Positions 1-11,679 of a stretch of DNA of 64,000 bases are shown here, in pieces. The notes beneath the pieces are model-generated. The model ran no database searches and was not told where the DNA came from. It worked only from the letters and a program-made list of their open reading frames with translations. Position 1 is the first letter of the stretch, and every line of letters starts with the position of its first letter. Made by a program: the position numbers and the translations under genes. Source of the stretch: Ursus arctos (Eukaryota; Chordata; Mammalia; Carnivora; Ursidae); NCBI RefSeq assembly GCF_023065955.2, contig NW_026622852.1, positions 7,286,423-7,350,422 of the forward strand, given 5' to 3'.

Positions 1-692
1 AAGAAAGAATATCCAATGGAGAAAGACAGTCTCTTCAACAAGTGGTGTTGGGAAAATTGGACAGCCACATGCAGAAGAATGAAACTGGACCATTTCCTTA
101 CACCATACACAAAAATAAACTCAAAATGGATGAAAGACCTAAATGTGAGACAAGAATCCACCAAAATCCTCAAGGAGAACACAGGCAACAACCTCTTCAA
201 TCTCGGCCACAGCAACTTCTTCCTAGACATGTCTCCAAAGGCAAGGGAAACAAGGCAAAAATTAACTATTGGGACTTCATCAAGATAGAAAGCTTTTGCA
301 CAGCAAAGGAGACAGTCAACAAAACCAAAGACAACTGAAAGAATGAGAGAAGATATTTGCAAATGACATATCAGATAAAGGGCTAATACCCAAAAACTAT
401 AAAGAACTTCTCAAACTCAACACCCAAAGAACAAATAATCCAATCAAGAACTGGGCAGAAGACATGAACAGACATTTCTGCAAAGAAGACATCCAAATGG
501 CCAACAGACACATGAAAAAGTGCTCAACATCACTCAGCATCAGGGAAATATAAATCAAAACCACAATGAGATACCACCTCACAACATTCAGAATGGCTAA
601 ATTAACAAGTCAGGAAATGACTGATGTTGGTGAGGATGCAGGGAAGGGGAACTCTCCTACACTGTTTGTGGGAATGCAAGCTGGTACAGGCA
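1..692 (+). mobile_element. L1 LINE fragment (ORF2 C-terminal part), truncated at both ends
   Basis: The DNA reads as the 3' part of L1 ORF2. Translated pieces such as [14 protein letters not shown] and the following [15 protein letters not shown] region match the downstream portion seen again in the better L1 at 20021-21444. The frame is broken by stops (for example within 336-360), so nothing is expressed as protein. The match enters from the left window edge and stops near 692, where the usual ORF2 text is replaced by unrelated DNA. There is no 3' UTR or poly-A tail, so the 3' end was lost after insertion. Confidence 0.88.
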
Positions 693-998
693 GATTGCAT
701 TTTAATCTGGAAGCCTGATTAGAAAAGCATTCAAGTCTAAATTCTATCATGTTGCTGGCAAAAATCATTACCAATAGCCTGTAGATTCATAGCACCTTGC
801 TTCTTATAGACAACAGCAAAGAGACAACATCTGTCTCCTCAAATCTAAATTCAGGGAGAGCCCAGAACCTCTTTTAGAGAGATAATATGATTAGATCAGC
901 CCCACCAGGATAATCTCTCCCTTTTGATTAACTTAGAAGTAACTGATAGGGACCTTGATTCAATTTACAAAATTCTTCCTCTTTTGTCATGTAATGTA
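693..998. other. Unassigned spacer
   Basis: AT-rich sequence between the broken L1 and the Tigger element. No open frame, repeat family or RNA gene could be recognised. Confidence 0.4.
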
Positions 999-1420
999 CA
1001 GGCAGACCTCATTTTATTGCACTTCATAAATATTGTGGTTGAAGTTTTTGGCAACCCTGCATCGAACAAATCAATTCACACCATTTTTTTAACAGCATTT
1101 GCTCACTTCCTGTCTCTGTGTCATATTTGGTAATTCTCAAACTATTTCAAACTTTTTCATTATTATTATATTTGTTGCAGTGATTTGTAATCAGTGTTTA
1201 TGACTTGTTGAAAGCCCAGATGATGATTAGCATTTTTAGTAAGGTACTTATATTTTTTTGGACATAATGCTATTGAATACTTAATAGAGTGGAGTATAGT
1301 GTAAACATGACTTTTATATGCACTGGGAAACCGAAAAATCCATTTGACTTACTTTACTGCAATATCCACTTTATTATGATGGTTTGGAAATGAACCCACA
1401 ATATCTCTGAGTTATGCCTG
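999..1420 (+). mobile_element. Tigger1-type DNA transposon remnant (internally deleted, non-autonomous)
   Basis: The left end begins caggcagacctcattttatt and the right end finishes ctctgagttatgcctg. These are inverted copies of the pogo/Tigger1 terminus (CAGGCATACCTC type). The body shows typical Tigger1 wording such as ggcaaccctgcatcgaac and ttgctcacttcctgtctctg. At 422 bp it is far shorter than a full element and carries no transposase frame. The left flank ends in TA, as expected for TA-targeting mariner-like elements. The right-hand TA is degraded. Confidence 0.82.
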
Positions 1421-1464
1421 TGAATATGTTCCCAAGTCCCATTGAATATGTTCCCAAGTCCCAC
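1421..1464. repeat. Two-copy 22-bp direct tandem duplication
   Basis: The unit tgaatatgttcccaagtccc plus two bases occurs at 1421-1442 and again at 1443-1464 with one difference at the last base. It starts immediately after the right end of the Tigger remnant. Confidence 0.9.
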
Positions 1465-1578
1465 CCACTCAAGAGGAGGGAATTTTAATATATACAATAA
1501 AAGACAGAAATTTTGAAAAGCATCTTATAATTCTGCCTTCTACACATGTTGCATATACCCTTTCACCCACTGTATTTC

Positions 1579-1692
1579 TTTCTCCTCCTTTTCCTCCACC
1601 TCCTCCTCCTCCTCCTCCACTTCCTCCTCCTCCCCCTCCTCCTCCTCCTCCTCCTCCTCCTCCTCCTCCTTGTTCTTCTTCTTCTTCTTTTT
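1579..1692. repeat. (CCT)n / (CTT)n microsatellite, polypyrimidine tract
   Basis: A nearly uninterrupted run of TCC triplets grades into TTC triplets and then T. On the minus strand this is a polypurine tract whose spurious frame encodes glutamate runs (1540-1752). I regard that frame as a by-product of the repeat. Confidence 0.95.
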
Positions 1693-1831
1693 TAATGAGG
1701 CTGTGTGGGTAAGGGGAAGGGGGTAGATGCAGCAGATGGGGTCAGAGATCATAGTTTCCCACTAAGCAGTTGGGATTTCATCTTAATGCGAAAGGAAGCC
1801 TCCATAGAGTTTTTTTTCTTTTTACACTCAA

Positions 1832-3324
1832 GTCACTTCACCCATTTCTCATACCCCCTACACATTGTCAATGGCAAACACCAATCTGTTCTTTGTATCT
1901 ATTAACTGTTTGGGTTTTTTTTTTTTTTTTTTTAGATACCATATATGAGAGAGACCATATAATAAATGTCTTTCTCTGACTTATTTCACTTAGCATAATG
2001 TCTTCAAGGTCTATCTGTGTTATGACAAATGGCAAGATTTCATCCTCTATTATCATTTCTTTCCATCCATATATGGGCACTTAGGTTGTTTCCATATCTT
2101 GGCTATTATAAATAATGCCCCGATGAACATAGGGGTTGTATGTATCTTCTCAAGTTAGTGTTTTCTTTTTCTTCAAACAGATACACAGAAGTGGGACTGT
2201 TTAATCACATAGTGTTTCCATTTTCAGTTTTCTGAGGAAACTCCATACTATTTGCTATAGTGGTTGCACCAATTTACATTCCCACCAACGGTGTACCAGG
2301 GTTCCCTTTTTCCACACCCTTATCAACACTTGTTAATTCTTGTCTTTTTGATAATGGCCATGTTGACATTGTGGTTTTGATTTGCATTTCCCTGATGGTT
2401 AGTGTTGAGTGTCTTTTCATGTACCTGTTGGCCATCAGCATGTCTTCTTTGGAAAAATGTCTATCCAATTCCTCTACCCATTTTTTTAAATCAGATTGCT
2501 TGTTGTTTTTTTTTTTTTCTTTTTTGCTACCAAATCCAAGAGTTCTTTATATGCATTAGATATTAGTCTTATCTGGTATATGATTTGCAAATATTTTCTC
2601 ATATTTCATAGGTTGCCTTTTCATTTTGCTGATTGTTTCTTTTACTTTGCAGAAGATCTTGAGTTTGGTGTAGTTTTACTTGAATTTTGTTTAGATGCTT
2701 GTGCTTTTTGTGTCATATCCAAAAAAATCATTGCCAAGGCCAATGGCGAGGAGCTTCTTCCCTGTTTTCTTTTAGGAGTTTTATGGTAGAAAGTCTTGTG
2801 TGTAAGTCTATGATCCATTTTAAGTCATTTTTTTGAGTGGTGTAACACAGGGTTTGGTTTCATTCTTTGGAGTTTGGTTATCCAGTTCACCCAAAAGAAT
2901 TTGTTGAAGATACTATCATTTACTCATTAAATGTTCTTGGCTTTCTTGTAGAATATTACTTGAACATATATGCAGGGGCTTATTTCTGGTCTCTTTTTTC
3001 TGTCTCATTGGTTTATGAATCTATTTTAATACTAGTACCTTGTCGTTTTAATTACCATAGCTTTGTAGGATATTTTGAAATCAGGAAGTATTCTTTCTCA
3101 GGATGCTTTGGTTATTTAGGGTCTTTTGTGGTTCCATACAAATTTTAGAAATATATCTATATCTATCTATCTATATATGCATATTTATATATATGTTTAT
3201 ATTTACATTATATTTACATATATATTTATATTTTATATCTATATTTTATACCTATATATAAAGATATACATATATCTTTAGATAGGTAAAGATAAACATA
3301 TATGTAATATATATGTTAATGTAT

Positions 3325-3377
<53 letters not shown>

Positions 3378-3757
3378 CTATTGTGAAAAATGCCATTGGA
3401 ATTTTGATAGGGATTGTGTTGAATCTATGGATGGCTTTGGGTAGTATGAACATTTTAATAATTCAATCTTCAGACCAATGAACATAAAATATCTTTCCAT
3501 GTTTTGTATCTTCATCTATTTCCTTCATCAAAATTTTGTAGTTTTCACTGTACAGACCAGATCTTTCATTTCCTTTGTTATATTTATTCCTATGTATTTT
3601 GGTGTTTTTTTTAATGCTATTATGAATGGGATAGGTTTTTTTCCTTTTTTTAGATATTAATTGTTAGTGTATAGGAAAGCAACTGATTTCTGTACATTAA
3701 TTATACATCCTACAACTTTAATGAATATGTTAATTAGTTCCAGCAGGTATTTTTGCT
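1832..3757 (-). mobile_element. Old L1 LINE, 3' part, antisense
   Basis: On the minus strand this is an L1 3' UTR and ORF2 C-terminal region. The plus strand shows the familiar reversed wording (agcataatgtcttcaaggtc, gcaagatttcatcctctatt, tctttggaaaaatgtctat). The copy is riddled with stops. It is interrupted by a TA-rich microsatellite at about 3148-3375, after which L1 sequence resumes with ttgtgaaaaatgccattgga. Confidence 0.85.
3148..3375. repeat. TA-rich microsatellite expanded inside an antisense L1
   Basis: Mixed tatc, tatg and ta units precede a pure (AT)n run at about 3329-3374. L1 ORF2 sequence lies on both sides, so the repeat grew or inserted within the L1. Confidence 0.93.
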
Positions 3758-4220
3758 CGATAAAAAAGTCCCTTCCAATTTTATAACAAAGACTCTTTTC
3801 TCATGGAACTAGGAGCCATTACCTTTGAAATGTAATAATCAAAGTAGATAATGCCCTTATTCCCCAGGCTCTGTGAAAGGGTTGGAGTCTAATTTGGGTG
3901 GGTGCCTTGCTCCAAACTGTAAAGCTACCACCTGTTATGAAAATACAAGAAAATTTACTTTTAAAACTTCAAATGTTATTTTTAAAACTCACTTAAGAGA
4001 AAATTTTTGTTTTCAGTAAGGCCAGTTAGTAAACACAGATAGCTTAATATCTTCCCTCACTCAGTACTTAGAAACACACCCACCTTTTGTTTCAGCAAAG
4101 GTGAGTTCAGGCTGCATTTGTGGTGTCTCTTCCCTCTTGAAGTGGTCTCAAATCAAGTTGTCTTTGCCTGTTTAACTTTTACAGGTGCTATTTTGCTTTT
4201 AAAATATTTTAGCTATGAAA
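3758..4220. other. Unassigned spacer
   Basis: AT-rich sequence with no convincing gene, RNA or repeat. Confidence 0.4.
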
Positions 4221-4375
4221 TGTTATTTAATGCTCACATCAACTCAATCACATAGGTGTGACATGATTATCATTTTTAATATTTTCATTAATTAAAAAGT
4301 TATCATATATAATTTGTTATTAGAGGAGCTCAGATTCCAATCCAGGCAGCCACACTCAAAAGCTTATGCCTTTAA
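4221..4375 (-). mobile_element. MIR SINE remnant
   Basis: The plus strand resembles the reverse complement of MIR: atttaatgctcacatcaact, then a diverged centre, then gctcagattccaatccaggc. Both blocks appear in the MIR order. Confidence 0.65.
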
Positions 4376-4459
4376 AGACTACTTTATATGGGCTTCCTAC
4401 CTTCATTTTTTTCATCTGAAAAGTGGGTGTAATTATATTTACCTGTTTTTTTAAGAATT

Positions 4460-6721
4460 ATGGACTGTAAACCTTACACCTAAAATAGTTAGAAAAACAA
4501 GAACAAACAAAACACCAAACCAGCAGAAAGAAGGATATAACAAAGATTATGACAAAAATAAATGACATAGGATCTAAACAAATAATAGCACATATCAATG
4601 AAACTAAGAACTGGTTCTTGGAAAAGATCAACAAAATTGATAAACCTCTATCCAGGCTCATCAAAAACAAAAAGTAGAGAGGACTCAAATCAAATCATAA
4701 GTGAAAGAGGAGAAATAACAACCAACAGCACAGAAATACAAACAATTGCAAGAAAATATTATGAAAAACTACATGCCAACAAATTGAACAGCCTAGAAGA
4801 AATGGATAAATTCCTAGAAACATATAAACTACCAAAACTGAAACAGGAAGAAATAGAAAATTTGAACAGACTCAGTACCAGAATGAAGTTTAATTAGCAA
4901 TCAAAAAACTTCCAACAAAGTTCCAGGACCAGAAGGCTTCACTGTTGAATTGTACCAAATATTTAAAGAAGACTTAGTATCTATTCTTCTCAAACTCTTC
5001 CTAAAAAATAGAAAAGGGAGGAAATTTTTCAAATTAATTCTATGAGCACAGCATTACCTGATACAAAAACCGGATAAAGACACCACTAAAAAAAGAGGAC
5101 TACAGAGCAATATCCCTGATGAACATCTACAAAAATCCTCAACAAAATACTAGCAAGCCAAATTAAACAATATATTAAAAAATCACTCACCACAATCAAG
5201 TGGGATTTATTCCTGGATTGCAAGAGTGGTACAATATTCATAAATCAATCAATGTGATACATCATATGAATAAGGGAAAGGATAAGAACCATATAAGCAT
5301 TCAATAGATGCAAAAAAGCATTTGACAAAGTATAACATCCATTCATGATAAAAACCCTTAACAAAGTAGAGTTAGAGGGAACATACCTCAACATAATAAA
5401 GTCCATATATCAAAAGCCACATATAACATTATCCTTAATGGAGAAAAACTGAGAGTTTTCCCCTAAGATCAGGAACAACACAAGGATGTCCACTTTCACC
5501 ACTTTTATTCAAGATAGTGCTGGAAGTCCAAGCCACAGCAGACAACAAAGAAACAAAAGGCATTCAAATTGTCAAGGAAGACGTCAAACTTTCACTATTT
5601 GCAGATGACATGATACTCTATGTAGAAAACCCAAAGACTCCACCAAAACAAAACAAGACAAAACAACAACAACAACAAACACTGCTAGAACTGATACACA
5701 AATTCAGTAAAGTCACAGGATACAAAATTAATCTACACAAATCTGTTGCATTTCTATCAGAAAGAGAAATTAAGAAAACAATCCCACTTACAATTGGACC
5801 AAAAATAATAAAATACCTAGGAATAAACCTAACCAAAGAGGTGAAAGATCTGTACTCTGAAAACTATAGAGCACTGATGAAGTAAATGAAGCTGATACAA
5901 AGAAATGGAAAGACATTCCATATTCATGGATTGGAAGAACAAATATTGTTAAAATGTCTATACTACCCAAAGCAGTCTACACGTTAATGCAATCCCTATC
6001 AAAATACCACCAGCATTTTTCACAGAACTAGAGCAAACAATCCTAAAATTTGTATGGAACCACAAAAGATTCTGTATAGCCAAGCAATTTTGTAAAAGAA
6101 AAGCAAAGCTGGACACAACACAATTCTGCACTTCAAGTTATATTACAAAGCTGTAGTAATCAAAATAGTATGATACTGGCACCAAAAACATACACATAGA
6201 TCAATGGAACGGAATGGAAAACCCAGACATAAATCCACAACTATATTGTCAATTAATCTTCAACATAGCAGGAAAGAATAGCCAATGAGAAAAGGGCAGT
6301 CTCTTCAACAAATGGTGTTAGGAAAACTGGACAGCAACATCCAAAAGAAGGAAACTGGGCTACTTTCTTACACCATACAAAAAAATACATTCAAATTGGA
6401 TTAAAGAACTAACTGAGATTTGAAACCATAAAAATCCTAGAAGAGAACACAGCCAGTAACCTCTTTGACATTGGGCATAGCAACTTTTTTCTAGATATGT
6501 CTTCTGATGCAAGAGAAACAAAAGCAAAAATAAACTACCAGGACTACATCAAAATAAAAAGCTTCTGCACAGCAAAGGAATCAACAAAACTAAAAGGGAA
6601 AGTTTGGAATGAGAGAAGATATTTGCAAATGACATATCTGATTAAGGGTTAGTATCCAAAATATATAAAGAATATAAAACTCAACACACAAAAAACAGAT
6701 AATCCAATTTAAAAATGGGCA
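4460..6721 (+). mobile_element. L1 LINE ORF2 fragment, decayed pseudogene
   Basis: L1 ORF2 is readable from upstream of the reverse transcriptase (for example [17 protein letters not shown] sequence around 4608) through the RT domain to the C-terminal region ending at about 6721. The frame 5517-5885 preserves the RT motif [14 protein letters not shown]. Directly after it, a CAA/AAAC expansion (about 5641-5683) adds a lysine/glutamine run that other copies lack. Frequent stops and frameshifts show it is non-functional. There is no 3' UTR; the match stops in ORF2 at aaaaatgggcaga. Confidence 0.88.
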
Positions 6722-7274
6722 GAATATATATTTTATTTTTTTCTTAACTTTAATTTCAGGAAAAATTTTCTTGAGTTGCAGACTTTTTAAAATATATTTT
6801 GTTCTGTTTCCTTACTCTGGTTCTTCAAGGACTTCTATAATTCATATGTTCACTCTTCTTTGTATAGTTTTAATAATTGTCACTTATTCTCAAATACTTA
6901 ACTATTTACTTAAGTTTTTTCCCTCTCATTTTTAATATTCTATTTATTTTGAGGCATCATCTGTTATCTTAATTTACTCTTGTGTTTTTTTATAATTTAA
7001 TTGTTCTGCATCCATTTTCTCATGTACATGTTTCTGGCCTGCTTTCACTATTAGTAGGAATGTTAGTCTACAACTTATTCCCTTTTTTCTTCTAATAATT
7101 TGCATATGATTTGATATTGATATATTTCTATTGCCAATTTTTATGTGAAATTAGTTTTCCTGAAATTTTGGAGTCACGTGTCAGGAAATCCTTTTAACAT
7201 CCCTAAGCATTCTCTTCTGTTATTTACGTATAGGGTTAAACAATCTAGTGGCTTGCTTTCTGAGTTTGTTGTTC
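6722..7274. other. Unassigned T-rich stretch, possibly antisense L1 5' region
   Basis: The wording (ttcttcaaggacttctataa and following) is loosely like reversed L1 or HAL1 5' sequence, but I cannot support a family. There is no gene. Confidence 0.3.
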
Positions 7275-7673
7275 TGTTCCTATATCATTTTGCTAAGGCT
7301 GCCATAACAAAATAACAGACTGGGTGGCTTAAATAACAGAAATTCATTTTTTTTTCATAATTCTGGAGGCTAGAAGTCCAATACCAGAGTTTCAGCAGGT
7401 TTAGTTTCTTCTGAGACTTAACTCCTTGGTTTGCAGATGGCTGTCTTACTGCTGTGTCCACACACAATTGTCCCTTGGGTTTTGCATTTTCTGTGTTCTA
7501 ATCTCTTATAAAGACAATGGTCAGATTGTTTTAGAGCAACACCTATACAACTTCATTTTACCTTAACTACCTCTTTAAAGGCCCTATATCTACAGATACA
7601 GTCACATTGAGATATTGGGTGTGGGGGGTAGGACCTCAACATATGAATTTGGAGGGGTCAAAATTCACATCAT
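7275..7673 (-). mobile_element. MLT1-type LTR (ERVL-MaLR), antisense
   Basis: The plus strand reads as the reverse complement of an MLT1 LTR. Blocks in order are ggctgccataacaaaataac, agactgggtggcttaaataa, ttctggaggctagaagtcca, a diverged middle, tacagtcacattgagatatt and cctcaacatatgaatttgga. This is an ancient mammalian LTR with no retroviral interior beside it. Confidence 0.82.
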
Positions 7674-7689
7674 AAGAGTTCCCTTCCCC

Positions 7690-7825
7690 CTGGTGATGGG
7701 TAGTAAGGAGGGCACATATTGCATGGTGCACTGGGTGTTATACACAACTAATGAATTATCGAGCCTTACATCGGAAACCGGGGATGTACTGTATGGTGAC
7801 TAACATAATATAAAAAAAAAAAAAA
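7690..7825 (+). mobile_element. Short 5'-truncated L1 insertion (3' end only) with target duplication
   Basis: Only the last ~135 bp of a carnivoran L1 3' end is present (gatgggtagtaaggagggca through gactaacataatat and poly-A). It is flanked by a perfect 16-bp target-site duplication, aagagttcccttcccc, at 7674-7689 and 7826-7841. The matching segment of the longer L1 is at about 21763-21880. Confidence 0.93.
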
Positions 7826-7841
7826 AAGAGTTCCCTTCCCC

Positions 7842-8177
7842 AAGTTTCATTTAGATTTCTTTTTCCTTTTCTTGTTTTTTCCTATTTTACTCAAATTTTA
7901 CTCTAATCCCAAAAGTATATCATTAATGTTGTTCCCTTCTTAGATGGAAGCCCTGAGAGATCAGTTTCAAGATTTCACATAAAGTAGACTCTTCCAGCTT
8001 ATTCAGTCCTAACCTGGGGCTCCTTGCAATCTCCCAGTATTGAAGCTGCTGTCCCAGTTAAGGCCTTCCTCCCACATAGAATCAACACTATGTAGGACTT
8101 TGTTGTTTAGTGGTTTGTCCACATCTGGCTTCTATGTTAGAGCTCATTAGGACTCTCCACCTAGTTTTGTTTTATGT
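7842..8177. other. Unassigned spacer
   Basis: No gene or repeat family recognised. Confidence 0.4.
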
Positions 8178-8547
8178 TGTTTCCTGATTGATGATTTTGC
8201 TATTTCATTCCTCTGATTTCCTTGTATTGGTCATTTGTTTTCTTTCTTTTCTTAATCTGCATTGTTGCGTGTTTATCAACTTTAATATTTTTAAAAACAC
8301 ACCCCATGATTTTACTATCTCAACTGCTTTCTGTTTTTTTTTTTTAATTTCATTTATTTCTGTATTATTTCTTTCCTTGTACTTATTTTGGGTTTAACTT
8401 GATCATCTTTTTCTAGTATTATTTGATATCCTATGTTTGCATTATTATCAATATTGAAATATTTTTTTGATTTCTCTTTCTGGTCATTTGGAATTATGTT
8501 ACTTAATGTTCAAGAAGTTAGGTATTTTTCAGGTCTGTACTTTTAAA

Positions 8548-8755
8548 GTTTTTTTGTTTTGTTTTTGTTTTGAGAGAGAGAGAGAACATGCATGAGTGAG
8601 GGGGAGGGGGCAGAGGGAGAGGAAGAGAGAGAATTTCAAGCAGACTCTGTGCTGAGTGTGGAGCCTGATGAGGGGCTCAATCCCACCACCCTGAGGCTAC
8701 GACCTGAGCTGAAACCAAGTTGGATGCTTAAGTGACTGAGGCATCAAGGCGCCCC
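8548..8755 (-). mobile_element. CAN-SINE, antisense
   Basis: The reversed tRNA-Lys-type SINE has a T-rich start (its poly-A tail), a GA-rich tract (reversed CT repeat), tgtggagcctgatgaggggc and a head end caaggcgcccc. The imperfect 17-bp target duplication is aggtctgtacttttaaa at 8531-8547 and aggtctccacttttaaa at 8756-8772. Confidence 0.93.
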
Positions 8756-8785
8756 AGGTCTCCACTTTTAAATTGACAACTAATT

Positions 8786-8982
8786 GAGGTGCCTGGGTTG
8801 GTCAGTCAGTTAAGCATCTGCCATTGGCTCAGGTCATGATCCCAGGATCCTGGGATCAAGCCCCACATCTGGCTCCCTGCTCAGTGTGGAGTCTGCTTCA
8901 TCTTTTCTCACTGCCTCTCTCCCTGCTTGTGTTCTCTCTCTCTGAAATAAATAAAAATCTTTTAAAAACTAAATAAATAGAT
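8786..8982 (+). mobile_element. CAN-SINE, sense
   Basis: The head gaggtgcctgggttggtcag, the tRNA-like part gttaagcatctgccattggc, the CT tract and an aaataaataaaaatc tail are all visible. The target duplication aactaatt lies at 8778-8785 and 8983-8990. It sits 30 bp after the oppositely oriented SINE at 8548-8755. Confidence 0.93.
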
Positions 8983-9440
8983 AACTAATTTAATTCTGTA
9001 AGGCCAGAGAATATATTGTAGAGAATTTCAATTCTTTTAAATGTATTAAATCTTGTTCTATGGCCTAATGTATAATCCATTTCTATGAACTTGAAAAGAA
9101 TGTGTATTTTCTGTTTGTTGCTCACAGTGTTTTATTGATGTCAATTAGGTGCACTAGTTGATATTATTTTCAAGTACCCTCCTACCAACTAATTGTTTTA
9201 TCAACTGGAGAATGAAGAGTGTTGACATCTCTAAATATAATTGTGGATTTATTTATTGTTCTCCTTGTCAGTTTTTGCTTGATGTAGTTTTAATCTGTGC
9301 TATATAACCTTTATAATTTCTATTTCTGCATTATGGATTGACTTCATTATCATTATCAAATCTAATAATATTTCCCTATCTTAATTTCTACTTTGTTCTA
9401 TGTTTGTAGAACCACTCCACCTTTCTCACAATTCATGTTT

Positions 9441-10220
9441 GTATGGTGCTTATCAAAAAAGGACAAAAGGCAGTGACTACCTATGCACTAAGAGGTATGC
9501 CATGGTGTTTCTAAGGACTCTCCTAGTTACACAGTTAGGTTCTTAGGTTTTTTGGTTTAGTTTCTGTTTTTGTTTTGAAATATGCTTGATTCTAATAATT
9601 GTGTTAAAATTATTTTCTGCTTATCCCGTTTTCTTCATTAGTTTTCACTTTCCTGGGTTCATTTTGTTCCTAGTTACTACTGATATTTTCTGGCTTTTTA
9701 ACATATTTAGTAATTTTTTATTGTATTCTTGTCATTACAAATGCTACATTCTTGATTATGTGACTTTTTTTCTGATGTTCTCTTAATAGGTATTTTTTTT
9801 TCTACAACAGTTAATTTACTTGCAGTTAAGCTTGATCTTTTGAGGCTTGTTTTTAAGCACTGTCAGAATTTATCAGAGTAGGTTTTATTCCAGAGTTAAG
9901 TTAGTCATTTTCCCATGGCATCATTTTTTGTGGGCTTCTACTGAATACACCTGTATAGTCAGTGAGGTTTCTCTACTCTGGAAGGTCAGAATTCAAGCTT
10001 CTCTTATCCTTACATGATCCTTTGTACTTTTCCAACTTACAAATTCTTGGTAATTATTCTTTCCCAGTGGATATCTCTTGTCTGACTTTGTAGATTTTTC
10101 TTGCTGTGCATGTTCAGCTTAGTATTCAACCATGAATTTAAGGGTATTACTATGTAGATTTATGGAGTCCTTTATCTTTACATGTCAGCTACGACAGCAG
10201 CCCCAATAGGGGATCTCGGT
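9441..10220. other. Unassigned T-rich stretch
   Basis: No gene recognised. It may be old LINE or LTR interior sequence, but no family could be supported by eye. Confidence 0.3.
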
Positions 10221-10234
10221 CTCCTCAGCTTTTT

Positions 10235-10423
10235 TTAAAATTAATTAATTATTTATTTATTTGACAGAGACAGCCAGCGAGAGAGGGAACACAAGCAGGG
10301 GGAGTGGGAGAGGAAGAAGCAGCCTCATAGCGGAGGAGCCTGATATGGGGCTCAATACCAGAGTACCAGGATCACGCCCTGAGCCGAAGGCAGATGCTTA
10401 ACGCCTGTGCCACCCAGGCGCGC
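10235..10423 (-). mobile_element. CAN-SINE, antisense
   Basis: Reversed arctoid-type SINE: tttatttatttgacagagac, gagtgggagaggaagaagca and ggcagatgcttaacgcctgt mark the tail, middle and head. The perfect 14-bp target duplication ctcctcagcttttt is at 10221-10234 and 10424-10437. Confidence 0.95.
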
Positions 10424-10437
10424 CTCCTCAGCTTTTT

Positions 10438-11662
10438 GACATACATTTTTAGGTTCCCCTACAGAGGTCCAAAAAGACTCTAGAGTTAGAAAGTATATAC
10501 AATTGTGGAGCTCACGTCATTTATTTCTCTTCTCTTAGGAATCACACTTATACACTGTTTTTTGTATCTGAAAACAGAAATTTCACATATCTCATCCAAT
10601 TTTAAGGTGTTTTGTTATTGTTGTCATTCTTGTTTTGTTTTATTTTTATTTTGTTTTATTTTATTTTATTTTAATTTTATTTATATAGTGTCAGTTACTG
10701 ATCCTGGTTGCAAGCTAAATTCCAAATTATGTGTTTTAAGATGAGCTATTAGCAGGTGTTTTCCTTACATCTGGCTGGACTGAATTAAAAGTGTGGAAGT
10801 ATCCCAAATTGACTAGATAGTTTTTAACATAAATCATCAAGTATTTATATTAAAATGTATAAACACACATGGTGGATAAATTAAATTCAAGATCATATAA
10901 TTCAAACTTGAAAAGTACAGATTCAATCTTTACATACAAATTAGTTCATTTTAACATATAACTTGAAGAATGACTAGCATTTTACCATGTGAGAAAGGAA
11001 AGATTTGTAGGATATTCTACACAAACCTTATATCATGAATAAAAGTTTAGAAGTCTGTCCGTGTGTGAAGTCTTAAAGAAATATCAATAACTCTTATGTG
11101 ATTAGACCTTGGGAATCACAGGCTGTGCAATGAAAACTGGTTGTTGTGGTGTCATAAATGGTCTTCATTATAGGAGCTAAAGCAAGGAAACAATTTTGGG
11201 GACTCATATTTTTGGGGCTAAAGATGAGCCCTTCAAAGGTATTTTTTATCATTGGGAGTAAAATTTCTGTGACTTCAATCTTTCTTTTGACTAGTGTCAT
11301 AGATTTGTGACAGAGCCTGGCAAAAATATATAGTTCTGAAAGGATTATCTATACACATTCATTCATGAACTTAACTAACTTTCTTGGTGTTACTATTTCA
11401 ATAGTTATACAAAGTACATGCAAAGTCCCTAGAAAGAGGGCAAGACTCTCCCTGTAAGTACAAAAAGAAAATATTTAAAGACTTATTTATATTTATTTTA
11501 TCCCTTTCCTCCCTTGCTTCAAGACTATTCTCTATATGCAAGGGTTATTTAGAGTAGACTGCTCGTTTGGAAATATGACACTGGTATCCATCCAACTTGT
11601 ATCATTTTCATTGCTTCAGACAAATTCCATTCTTATCTTTTGCTGGCAAGCCTGAGGTCATC
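10438..11662. other. Unassigned stretch with a TTTTA-rich patch
   Basis: A low-complexity (TTTTA)n-like patch lies at about 10616-10685. The rest shows no recognisable gene or repeat. The 68-aa minus-strand frame at 11094-11300 has no features of a known family. Confidence 0.35.
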
Positions 11663-11679
11663 AAGAAAAGCTGAACTAG

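Larger units (their letters stand above)
8178..9440 (-). mobile_element. Old antisense L1 (5' half of ORF2), split by two SINEs
   Basis: The plus strand carries reversed early-ORF2 (endonuclease-region) wording, for example cttgaaaagaatgtgtattt, tgacatctctaaatataatt and gtggatttatttattgttct at 9080-9260. Weaker matching lies at 8190-8530. Two CAN-SINEs (8548-8755 and 8786-8982) inserted inside it. It is strongly diverged and has no usable frame. Confidence 0.65.

Noticed and set aside
1540..1752. Glutamate-rich minus-strand frame
   Set aside because: It is the direct translation of the (CCT)n/(CTT)n microsatellite with no supporting gene structure.
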